Below, one piece after another: positions 1 through 8,936 of a stretch of DNA of 64,000 nucleotides. A model generated the notes under the pieces. The model saw nothing but the letters and a program-made list of their open reading frames with translations. It was not told where the DNA came from and searched no databases. The first letter of the stretch is position 1, and the number at the start of each line of letters is the position of its first letter. The stretch is from Ignavibacteriota bacterium (lineage in GTDB: Bacteria; Bacteroidota; Ignavibacteria; Ignavibacteriales; Melioribacteraceae). The translations under genes were made by a program, and so were the position numbers. The DNA is taken from the NCBI GenBank assembly GCA_016713565.1, contig JADJOX010000003.1:62001-126000 (forward strand), in the 5' to 3' direction.

Positions 1-506
1 TTTCGGAGGAAGAATATTTGAATACCAATCATGCCAGCCATGGTAGCCACAAACTAATATTTTATCTTTCCCGGTATAAGCACGCGCTAATCTTACTGCC
101 GCACTCGTTACATCGGCACCGGTTTTACTGAATCTTACCATTTCCGCGTTTGGAATAATTTCATTAATTAATTCGGCTACTTCAACTTCCAACGGATGCA
201 TTAATGAAAATGTAATTCCATCATTTAGCTGTGTTGAAATAGCATCATTTATTTTTTTATAATTGTATCCTAATGAAATTGGCTAATTCCCATATTGTAA
301 TCTATATACTCATTACCATCAACATCCCAAACATGTGAGCCTTGCCCTTTTACTAAATATTTTGGGGCAACACCTTTTACATATTGAGTGGGTCCTTTAG
401 CAAGTGTTTGAGTTACTGAAGGAATTAAGTTAACCGCTCTATCATAATATTCATCAGATTTTATAATTGATGGATAATTATTATTAAACATTACTCCATT
501 GGACAT
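1..506 (-). pseudogene. Class III aminotransferase (glutamate-1-semialdehyde aminomutase-like), partial and frameshifted
   Basis: This is the N-terminal part of a PLP-dependent class III aminotransferase of the GSA-aminomutase-like group that often sits in surface-glycan clusters. The ATG is at 506 (a TTG at 509 is also open). The first frame gives about 78 residues with WDVDGNEYIDYNMGI, typical of the family N-terminus. Near 285 the frame breaks, and translation resumes in another frame with the family-like stretches VRFSKTGADVTSAAVRLAR and CGYHGWHDWYSN before running off the window start. One inserted base would restore the frame. The PLP lysine lies outside the window. The start overlaps the end of the upstream transketolase gene by about 20 bases, as in a tight operon. 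It is either a decaying gene or an assembly error; conservation on both sides of the break favours the second. Confidence 0.75.
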
Positions 507-1409
507 CAATATTTTTTTCCTTTTTATATAAATGTTTTTTAATAGTATTAACTAGTTGATTGGCGGTAAATCCTTCATGAGATAAAATGTTCCTAAATTT
601 TGCCGGTTTAAAGAATTTGTTTTGCAAATTAATTGGCAAATAATCAGTTATAATTTTTTCTTTTACAATAATCTCAGATAATATTGAATTAAGTCCACCA
701 ATGTGATAGTGATCTTCAATAGAAACAATTGTTTTACAAATAGTTATTGTATTAATTATTTCTAATTCGTCAATTGGTTTTAGGGTTCTTAAATTTATAA
801 TCTTGTGGAAATTCCTTCAGCTTCAAGAATTTCTTTAGACTTGTATTCATTAAACAAAGTTCCATAAACAATTAGACCAATTTCATTGCCTTCTCCAAAA
901 CCTCGGCTTTTCCGAGCGCAAATTCTTCATGTTCAACTATTGGTTTTAGATCATTATATCTTATGTAAAATGGACTATTATAATTAACAATTGTGGAAAG
1001 ACCTTTAATTAAATCTTCAATATCAGCGGGACAAAAAATGTTAATATTTGGAATGGTTCTCATAGAGAAATATCTTCAATTGCTTGATGCGTTGGTCCAT
1101 TTCCTTCAGAAAGAAAGCCGGCAAAATTACCAATAAGTTTTACGTTTAATTGGATAACCAATATCAGTTCTTATAAATTCAAATGATCTCATTGTTAAAA
1201 ATGCTGCTATAGCATGTACAATTGGAACTTTCCTCTTAACGCAAGTCCTGCTGAAACTCCAACTAAAGATTGTTCACAAATTCCTATGTCAATAAATTTA
1301 TTTGGAATTATATTTGCAGATTTCTTATTGAAGCTCTGTTTTCTGCGGTCAAAACTATTATATTTTTATTTTTATGAGTAAGTTCAAATAATTTTTCTTC
1401 GTAGTTCAT
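484..1409 (-). pseudogene. Transketolase C-terminal subunit, multiply frameshifted
   Basis: This is the C-terminal half (pyrimidine-binding plus C-terminal domain) of a split transketolase. From the ATG at 1409 it reads MNYEEKLFELTHKNKNIIVL; other frames then give FIDIGICEQS (the family ICEQ motif, whose E acts on thiamine diphosphate), NINIFCPADIEDL at 872-1063 and an HEGFTANQLV-like tail ending with a TAA at about 484. At least three or four frame changes are needed to join these pieces. Split transketolases in glycan clusters usually make a branched or unusual sugar precursor rather than serving the pentose-phosphate pathway. The N-terminal subunit gene ends 10 bases upstream. I infer a real, recently functional gene with single-base indels, real or technical. 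Confidence 0.7.
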
Positions 1410-1418
1410 TTTAATTAC

Positions 1419-2259
1419 TTATATAATTTCAAATTCATATTCAGATGTTATATTTAACTCATTTATATATTCTATCATCTCGAAATCATTATTTTCTACA
1501 AACCATTTATTAATTTTATTCTCAATACTTTTTATTCCTTTTCCTCTTATTGTGTCCGCAATTATTACAGAAGGACGATTTTTTTCAAATGGAAAACTTT
1601 TTAAGTGTGTCATTCAAATCAATAAAATTATGACCATCAATTTGTTTAACTGAACATCCAAAGGATTCAAATTTTAGATTTAGAGGATTTAATGGAATTA
1701 ATTCTTCGGTATGTAAATTTGCTTGATTTGATTACGATCAATAATAATAAGTAGATTATCTAATTTATAAGCATTCGCAATTAATAAAGATTCCCAAATT
1801 GAGCCTTCATTTAATTCACCGTCTCCCAGCAATACTGCTACTTTATTTTTACTTCCTTCTAATTTAATATCAACCGCTACTCAAACGGCTATTGATAAAG
1901 AATGGCCGAGCGACCCTGAATGAAAATCAATACCAGGAATTTAGAATTTGGATGCCAATAAATATTATCATTTGCTTGTAAATGATTTTTTAGTCTTTCT
2001 TTTCGAGCAAACCTAATTCAACTAGAACACCATATAACGAGTGAACAGCATGACCTTTTGATAAGAAAAAATAATCTCTATCTTTTGTTTGATAATTATC
2101 TTTATTTACATTCAGAAAATTTTTATATAGACTTATAATTAAATCCGTACAAGATAAAGCAGATCCAATAAATGCTCCGCCTTTATTACTTATAGTAATA
2201 ATATGTTCTCTAACATTTTTTGCTGAAATGTTTATTTCATTTATTTTTTTATTGTCCAT
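1419..2259 (-). pseudogene. Transketolase N-terminal (thiamine-diphosphate binding) subunit, multiply frameshifted
   Basis: This is the N-terminal half of a split transketolase. The ATG is at 2259 and the first 88 residues are intact, including GGAFIGSALSCTDLIISLY and FLSKGHAVHSLYGVL, which are family hallmarks. After about 1990 the frame changes repeatedly: pieces in different frames read KNHLQANDNIYWHPNSK, then VAVLLGDGELNEGSIWES (the GDG...N thiamine-diphosphate motif), then KNRPSVIIADTIRGKGI and a TAA at 1419. I count at least four breaks. The start overlaps the end of the cytidylyltransferase gene by about 11 bases and the C-terminal subunit follows at 1409. Conserved motifs persist between the breaks, so loss of selection cannot be old. 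Confidence 0.75.
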
Positions 2260-3038
2260 ATTCCAACCTTAATTTTGGGGCAATAACTATATTATCATTA
2301 TACCAGAATTTCCCAACGTGTTTGCTATTTATTCTGCTAAGGTAAGGTTTATTCTCAATTAGGTTTAAAATATCATATAGACCGAAATTCGGATTTGAAT
2401 GATAAAGTTCTTCGTAAATCATTCTTATAAATGTATAATCTTCTTCATAGTCTAATGTCCATCTATGACTTTTTGAAAAATAAAATCCGGTATTCCATGT
2501 AACATTTCCAATCTCAAAAATTTCAGGATGCGACCAAATAAATGGGGTTGTATGTTCACGTTCGTAGTCTTTTTTGCTTCTTTCCAGATATATCTTAATG
2601 TATCCATACTCATAACTTCAACGTCATTTCCATCAGGTAAGTCGGAGGTCTTAAATTACTTACAAAGTCAAACGAATCAATATTTTCTAAAAAAAACGAT
2701 ACTACATTATCAATAATATGAGGATCGATTAAAGGACAATCTGAAGGAATTTTAATTACAATATCCGCATCATATTTTAAAGGCTCTATAGTGTCTATCC
2801 AGCAAGTCAGTTGGGTGTCCTCTATATATTTCAATATTATTATCTTCACATAATTTTCTATTATATCATCTTCATTGTCAAAGTTGTTGCTACAACAACT
2901 CTTCCGGAATTTTTTGCTTTTTTTATTCTTTCAACAATGTGCAAAAGTAACGCTTTGCCAGCCGCATTAAATAATATTTTATTAGGCAGCCTGGTCGATC
3001 CTGTTCTTGCTTGTATTACATGTTACAATCTTTAACAT
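2249..3038 (-). pseudogene. SpsF-like cytidylyltransferase, frameshifted
   Basis: This resembles the SpsF/NeuA-type nucleotidyltransferases that activate acidic or unusual sugars with CMP for glycan assembly. The ATG at 3038 overlaps the preceding gene's stop by seven bases. Pieces in different frames read VIQARTGSTRLPNK (the characteristic N-terminal nucleotide-binding motif), RVVVATTL, YDADIVIKIPSDCPLIDPHIID (the IPSDCPLID motif) and a C-terminal RWTLDYEEDYTFIRMIYEEL, all SpsF-like. At least three frame changes separate them. A stop at about 2249 overlaps the transketolase start. The family is recognised from these motifs; the sugar substrate cannot be told. Confidence 0.72.
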
Positions 3039-4040
3039 GTTATGATCTTTCTAATTTGCTGTACTGTTTTCAACCATAAATTGGGACAAAATGATATTGA
3101 AGAGATTTTAAAAGCTATCAATTCGGCTGAAGTGCCATTATTTTGAATTGGGGACAATTCTTTTAATTGGTCAATATTAAAATATGAATAGACTTCTTTT
3201 CCTAACGCAATTCCAATGTATACAACAGTAGAATATTTTGTTATTAATACATCACAATTTGCAATCATATGATTTATATTTTCATCAGTATAAACTAAAG
3301 CATATGGTGCGTATTTTTTTATTTCATTAATTGCACGTTTAAAATTTTCGTTTGGATGAAGTTTAAAAATGAGTTTCCGTCCGTTAGCTATTTCTAGTGC
3401 TTTATTTATAAATTTCTTACGATTTTCATATTTAAATGTTTCACGAGAGTCTGAAGTCGCAACTAAAACAAAATTCTTATGCGGAAAATCATTTTTTATG
3501 AATTCAATTGTATTATCAAAATTAGGGATTCCTGTTACAACAATTTTTTCTGGATTAACTCCTTTTTTAATAAACAATTTCTTATAACCTTCTGATGCAA
3601 CAAAAAACAATCTATACGCATCCGAAAGCCCTGTTGTTGAAGTACTTGCCAAAAAACGCGGCAATCCCAAATATTTTACTAAATAATACATAAAATTTTC
3701 AGGATCTGTCATTCCTTCCTGAATTAAAATAATTTTATTGAATCTTATATTATTTGGTATAATCAAGTCGGAACAAGTAAACACCAGATCATATTCATTA
3801 TTTCTTTTTTCAGGATCAATATTTAATTTATTACTAATAAGATAATTTTCGGTTTTGGTTCTCGCTTTATTTCCTAAAATCGTAAATTCCAATAATCCTT
3901 TGCTCGCTAAATAACCTATAATTCCATCGTCATAATAAAGGCGTAAAAAATGAATCAAACCCCAGCAGATGCTTCGATATTTTGTGCATCATGGTTGTTT
4001 GATTCATTGAGCCGCATATAAATAATGCTTTTTTACTCAT
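3032..4040 (-). pseudogene. GT-B fold glycan transferase (CDP-glycerol glycerophosphotransferase-like), one frameshift
   Basis: A cytoplasmic enzyme resembling the CDP-glycerol glycerophosphotransferase / UDP-GlcNAc 2-epimerase GT-B superfamily, with a likely role in surface-polymer assembly. An open frame from 3958 gives about 308 residues with LIQEGMTDPENF, VTGIPNFDNT, FKLHPNE (the HPNE loop of this superfamily) and ANCDVLITKYSTVVYIGIALGKEVYS, a nucleotide-binding C-terminal half. Its apparent start codon is a TTG with no N-terminal strand. An ATG at 4040 begins MSKKALFICGSMNQTTMMHKI, which joins the main frame if one base is changed near 3935-3945. I therefore place the true start at 4040 with a single indel. 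It heads the glycan operon; its stop overlaps the SpsF-like start. Exact substrate unknown. Confidence 0.7.
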
Positions 4041-4228
4041 TCTAACCAACTAGGAGTTTATTTTATTTGAGGCAAATTTAGAATGCATTTATTATTGAAT
4101 CATTACTTTGAAGTTAAGAAATGATTAAGAAATTGGAAGAAATTGTCTGTTTGTTAATAATTGGTTAACATTAACTTCAAAGTATATTAACATTTGTGAA
4201 GTAAATTTCGTAAAAACTTTTTATAAAC

Positions 4229-5108
4229 ATGAAAATTTTACACATATCCGATCTTCACATTAATCCAATTTATTATAAAAACAATATTGCTAAAACAGTA
4301 AACGCTATTTCAAAGCTATAATTGACGGTTTTGATCACCTAATTATTACAGGTGATATTGCGCATGATGCTGATGATAAAAGCTTCATAATTTTTCGAGA
4401 TATCTTAAAAGATTTTAATTTATTGGATTCCAAAAAAACAACAGTTATTGTTGGAAACCATGATATCTTTGGAGGTGTTTATTCAGTTAGAGATTTAATA
4501 AATTTTCCCGAAAGATGTAGATCTACAAATTATGAGAACCAAGTCTTACACTTTATAAATATATTTGAAGAATTATTTGTTGATTGTATGTTCCCGGAAG
4601 ATAAAAGCGTTTTTCCATTCGTTAAAATACTTGATAATTTAGTTCTTATAGGAATTAACACCAACGACATTTATTCAATTCTTAAAAACCCCTTTGCATC
4701 TAATGGAAAAGTCAAAAATCTGAATTTAAAAATTTAAATTACATATTGAACGACAAAAGAATTCAAGACCAAAAAAAAATTATTTTATCACACCATCATT
4801 TTTACAAGAATAACTTTGAAGCTAAAAGTTCAAACAATGATATATGGAATAAAATTGAAGGTTATACTCTAAAATTGAGAGGGAACAAAAAACTCTTAAA
4901 ATTATTTTCTGATAATAATGTGGATTTAATTCTTCACGGTCATAGCCATGAAAATAAATGTTATTCCCGATTTGGTATAAAAATATTTAATGCCGGAGGA
5001 TCAATTGATAATGAGGATACTTCATTTTATTTAAACTATATAGAAACCGATAAAATGGAAATAAATTCAAAGAAATTATTATTTGATTTACAAGAATCTT
5101 TTATATAA
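4229..5108 (+). pseudogene. Calcineurin-like metallophosphoesterase, two frameshifts
   Basis: A cytoplasmic calcineurin-family phosphoesterase, one of only two plus-strand genes. From the ATG at 4229 it reads MKILHISDLHINP (D-x-H metal motif), then breaks near 4310. The next frame gives HLIITGDIAHDADDKSF (GD motif) and VIVGNHDIFGG (GNHD motif) and stops at 4737. A third frame from about 4740 gives IILSHHHFY and LILHGHSHENK (the GH-x-H motif) and stops at 5108. All metal ligands of the family survive, spread over three frames, so two single-base changes restore a protein of about 290 residues. The substrate (phosphodiester, phosphoprotein or nucleotide) cannot be inferred. It is divergent from the glycan operon across 188 bases. 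Confidence 0.78.
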
Positions 5109-5279
5109 GTTTACTATACTACTAATAAAATTTACTTTTAATGTGAGGATACAAGATGCGGGAATTTTAACACAAATTTCCGCTAATGAGTTCGGCCCAA
5201 ATTTTTTTTAAAGCTTAATAATATTTTTTAATGAAAAGTAAATTTATTTACGATAAATTGTACTTAATTATCCAATACA

Positions 5280-8123
5280 TTATTTTTTAAATAAACTTAA
5301 TAATTTAGCAGGTTTAATTTCCTGCATAGGCTCAAAAGAATCACTTTTCATATAATTTAACATACTCTTTAATAATTGTTTTGCTTCAAGTCTATTATCT
5401 ATATCAGTAAGTAAGTCAATGCCGGTAAGTATAATTTCCCCATTCCCAACTTTTGATTCAATTATAAGTCCTAAAGATCTGGCAGTAAACCAGTCATCAA
5501 TAATTCTTACAACAGGTTTAATACTATCTCCTAACTCGTTTAATAAAATCGCATTTGAATGACTCATAGCATCCCACCATTGATAATTGCTATAAGATTG
5601 TGTTGGAAATTCTTTTAACAACGGATGTTTAGGATCACATAAAATTCCCAAAGTATGCGGAGGTTGATTATTCGTCCATGCCGTATTCCAAAAAATACTT
5701 GAAAATCCAACGGCAATGTCTCCACCTTTATCATTCCGAACAGTTCCTTTTTCGGGACATATTATAACTTTGCCGCCATTCTCAATATATTTCAAAATTT
5801 CTTCATTTACTTCTTGAGCAATTTTTATTTCTTCATCTGTTTTAATCGGATTAGATTTCGGATAAACCCAAAAATCCCATGAGTTCTTATATTTATCAAT
5901 ATTAACTTCAAGCTTATACATTGCGGGTGAAATCAAAGAACTTAAAGATTGAATGATATTCCCTGCGCTGATTCCGTTTCCAATTGGAATATTTAATTCA
6001 TTCAATTCTCCATTTGCTATTACATTATTTTTTGAATCCAGAATTTTCCAAGTTGGCGTAATTTTCTCTAGTGGTGCCGAACCGAAATGAGCCGCTTCAA
6101 TAGGAATATTTAAAATTTCATCTGAAGAAAAAATGAATTTTGAGAATTTTGCCAATGGAACAGTTGAATTGCAGAATTGACTATATTCTTCAGCGGTAAC
6201 GTATCCCTTTTCATCCCAGAAAGGATCAAGAACTCCAACTAAAGCTGTACCTTGTCCCGGGAAATCATGAAGATCCAACAATTGAAATCCGCTCATATTT
6301 TTTGTACGTAAAGCCGCTTCTATATCAGCTTTGTAGCAAAGTGTCTGCAATTTTCCCGAAGCAAATAAAAAATCATCCGCTAAATCTGAAATTTTATTAT
6401 CGTCTAAAAATGATTTAAATATTTCAAAGTTTTTTGGATATAGAACGCCATCATATTTTTTCATCTCTTTGAAATTAGGATAAACACACCATTGCCCAAT
6501 TTCATGACTAATTACCGGTTTACGTTTTGATTGAATTATTTTATCCCAGTTAAAATCCGAACGAGGCGGTTCAGAATTTATAATACTATTTAAACCAACT
6601 CCCCATGCTTGTATTCTTGGATCTGGTGTACTGATAAAATCATTTGCTTCTAATTCAGGCCATCCGGAAGCTCCTGCATATAATCTCCTATTATCAAATT
6701 GTTTCCAAAATGAAACCAGTTTTGTTAAATATTCTTCCTGATGTTCTCCTGCCGGTTCATTGCCGTATAATAGAAAACAAAACGAAGGATGATTTCCGTA
6801 TTCCTTTATTATTCTTTTACTTTCTCTATAGATATAATTATCAATTTGTTTACCGTCGCCAATGGTTACACCTTGATTTGCCCAAGACGCGCATTCAATT
6901 TGTAAATACATTCCTATTTTGTCAGCCGCGTTAAACGCCGCTTCCGGAGGACACCAAGAATGGAATCTTATATGATTAAGTCCAAAACTTTTTGCGATTC
7001 TTAATATTCTCTTCCACTCTTCTTCATCTGCAGGAGGAAATCCGGTTTTGGGAAATATCGTGCATTCTAAAGTTCCGCGTAAAAATGTTAAGTTTCCATT
7101 AATACTAAATTGAGTCCCATTTACTTTTAGATTTCGTAAACCAAAATTTTCATTTTTAAAGTCATAAAAATTATCACCTATTAATTCCGCAGATAGTTCA
7201 TAAACATTTGGATTAAATTCATCCCAAGGTGAAAGAAAATTGGAATAATTAATTTCTGTATTTATGGTATCCGTTCCGGTTTTTGCGGTAAAATTCAGTT
7301 TAATATTTTTAAGTAATTTTCCTTGTTGATCTTCATTTACGTTTTTAATTGAATATCCTAGACTTCCGGTTACAGATTTATTAGTTTCATTTTGTAATAC
7401 TGTTTCTATCTTAATTTTTTTATTAGCGTAATTCGGAATAATTTTAATTTCATCAATATTAACGTTACTTTTTTGGATTATTAACATTTCGCCGATTATT
7501 CCATTCCAGTTTGATTGAGTATGATCTGAAACGCTGTGCGAGTTTTTCCCGGGATTAACATCATTTATTCTGTTATCTATACGTACAGTTATAAAATGCT
7601 TTCCCGATGAAATATTATTTATATGAAATTTGTGTGGAGTGCTCAATGAATTTTCAGTGCCAAGTAAAGTATTGTCAATCCAAACAGTTGACTGCCAATG
7701 GCATCGTTCTAAAAATATTTCTATTTGCTGATTTGTCCAATTTTCGGGAATAAGGAATTCACGTTTGTACCAAGCCACACCTTGGTAATGTTTTTTAGGC
7801 TGCAGCCAAAATGGAACTTTAAAGTTATTTGGATTTCTGAATTTTTCATATCGCGGAAGTTTAAAAAATGATGAATCAACAATATCGCCGGTCCATTTTG
7901 TATTTAATGAAATATTATTGCCTTTTCCGTTTATAGCCATAGAACCGGGAAGGTCAACCGTTTCATCAAAATTTTGCGAGAACCATTTCTCTTGTACTCC
8001 AACATCCATAGAATCAATTTGAAAATTCCATTTACCTGACAAATCAATGTACATGGGTTCTTCATTGCTGCAAGCGGTAATAAAAATTATTGCAGAATAA
8101 ATTAGAGTAATAAATTGTTTCAT
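5280..8123 (-). CDS. Glycoside hydrolase family 2 lipoprotein (beta-galactosidase/glucuronidase-like)
   Basis: A 947-residue exo-acting beta-glycosidase predicted to be anchored as a lipoprotein: signal peptide with a lipobox ending at Cys18 (FITAC). Domains in order: GH2 sugar-binding jelly roll (about 25-215, LSGKWNFQID start), immunoglobulin-like domain (about 220-340) and a TIM barrel from about 340. The acid/base is probably Glu456 in YGNEP and the nucleophile Glu541 in SHEIGQW, both in the family's expected positions. The C-terminal 270 residues hold extra beta-rich domains, a common arrangement in Bacteroidota enzymes for plant or algal glycans. The true sugar specificity (galactose, glucuronic acid, mannose) cannot be read from motifs. 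It is followed downstream by 171 bases before the convergent metallophosphoesterase. Confidence 0.88.
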   Translation of the reverse strand: MKQFITLIYSAIIFITACSNEEPMYIDLSGKWNFQIDSMDVGVQEKWFSQNFDETVDLPGSMAINGKGNNISLNTKWTGDIVDSSFFKLPRYEKFRNPNNFKVPFWLQPKKHYQGVAWYKREFLIPENWTNQQIEIFLERCHWQSTVWIDNTLLGTENSLSTPHKFHINNISSGKHFITVRIDNRINDVNPGKNSHSVSDHTQSNWNGIIGEMLIIQKSNVNIDEIKIIPNYANKKIKIETVLQNETNKSVTGSLGYSIKNVNEDQQGKLLKNIKLNFTAKTGTDTINTEINYSNFLSPWDEFNPNVYELSAELIGDNFYDFKNENFGLRNLKVNGTQFSINGNLTFLRGTLECTIFPKTGFPPADEEEWKRILRIAKSFGLNHIRFHSWCPPEAAFNAADKIGMYLQIECASWANQGVTIGDGKQIDNYIYRESKRIIKEYGNHPSFCFLLYGNEPAGEHQEEYLTKLVSFWKQFDNRRLYAGASGWPELEANDFISTPDPRIQAWGVGLNSIINSEPPRSDFNWDKIIQSKRKPVISHEIGQWCVYPNFKEMKKYDGVLYPKNFEIFKSFLDDNKISDLADDFLFASGKLQTLCYKADIEAALRTKNMSGFQLLDLHDFPGQGTALVGVLDPFWDEKGYVTAEEYSQFCNSTVPLAKFSKFIFSSDEILNIPIEAAHFGSAPLEKITPTWKILDSKNNVIANGELNELNIPIGNGISAGNIIQSLSSLISPAMYKLEVNIDKYKNSWDFWVYPKSNPIKTDEEIKIAQEVNEEILKYIENGGKVIICPEKGTVRNDKGGDIAVGFSSIFWNTAWTNNQPPHTLGILCDPKHPLLKEFPTQSYSNYQWWDAMSHSNAILLNELGDSIKPVVRIIDDWFTARSLGLIIESKVGNGEIILTGIDLLTDIDNRLEAKQLLKSMLNYMKSDSFEPMQEIKPAKLLSLFKK

Positions 8124-8334
8124 TTTTTATTCCTTATAATTCGCTTATTATAAAAATATTGATTCGGTCAATTCTAGTGCAAAATTATATTAAAAATGCG
8201 ATTAAATATTTGCAATGAAGTCGGTTAAGTTTATTTAAATCTTCCTCCAATATTTGAATATTTGGAAGTGATACGGCAAAGTAATCTATAACCATAATTA
8301 TTTAAAATATATATGTGAAATAAATTTTTAGAAA

Positions 8335-8877
8335 TTAATTATTAAGATGACTTTGAGTTGAATTATTAGCCAGTTTATTAGTAATTTCTTTTCTAATAGC
8401 AATAATCCTGTTTATATGATGAATAGCATGTTCAGCTTGCATTTCTACTATAAAACCAATTGGTAAAACTTCAATTTTTCCATCTCTCTCAAGAAATTTT
8501 ATTTTTCTTTTCCATGAGTTTGGCGCATATTCCAATAATTCTTTAATGAGTTCGCGATTTGCCTTAAATAAATTTAATGATTTTGTAATTGAACGTTTTT
8601 CATAATTCCATTTTTTTCCCCATTCAATTTGCGACAATGTTTGGTACCAATTGAGACAAAATTCGGCTTCTTCATTTCCCAATGCCATCTTTATTGCCGT
8701 TTTCCACAAATCATCACCGTCGGCAATATGATGCACAATTTGTCTAATTGTCCAGCCGCCATTTGAAGGAATATAGTTTAATTCATTCTCAGTTAATCCG
8801 CACAAATTTTCTTCAAGTAAACTTAATCCTTGATTAAAAAAGTCAAGAATTTCTTTTTGGTTTTTCTGTGCTTCCAT
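8335..8877 (-). CDS. DinB/YfiT-like putative metal-dependent enzyme
   Basis: About 180 residues of the DinB four-helix bundle superfamily, which includes thiol transferases and metal-dependent hydrolases. The probable metal-binding histidines are present: the HH pair in WTIRQIVHHIADG near residues 49-50 and the HAIHHINRI cluster near residues 150-154. The longest open frame starts at a GTG (8895), but the ATG at 8877 is preceded by AAAAGG about nine bases upstream, so I chose that start. It lies between two glycosidase genes but nothing in the sequence ties it to glycan metabolism. The family assignment is good; the reaction is unknown. Confidence 0.75.
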   Translation of the reverse strand: MEAQKNQKEILDFFNQGLSLLEENLCGLTENELNYIPSNGGWTIRQIVHHIADGDDLWKTAIKMALGNEEAEFCLNWYQTLSQIEWGKKWNYEKRSITKSLNLFKANRELIKELLEYAPNSWKRKIKFLERDGKIEVLPIGFIVEMQAEHAIHHINRIIAIRKEITNKLANNSTQSHLNN

Positions 8878-8936
8878 AAGAATTGACCTTTTCACTTTAT
8901 GAAATGATAAAATTAATTTTTAAAATATTGTTAATT

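Noticed and set aside
3437..3445. Half of a parS site (TGTTTCACG)
   Set aside because: Only nine of sixteen bases match, it lies inside a gene, and the second half is absent.
8247..8275. Hairpin downstream of the DinB gene
   Set aside because: The pairing needs bulges and no T-run follows, so a terminator cannot be supported.
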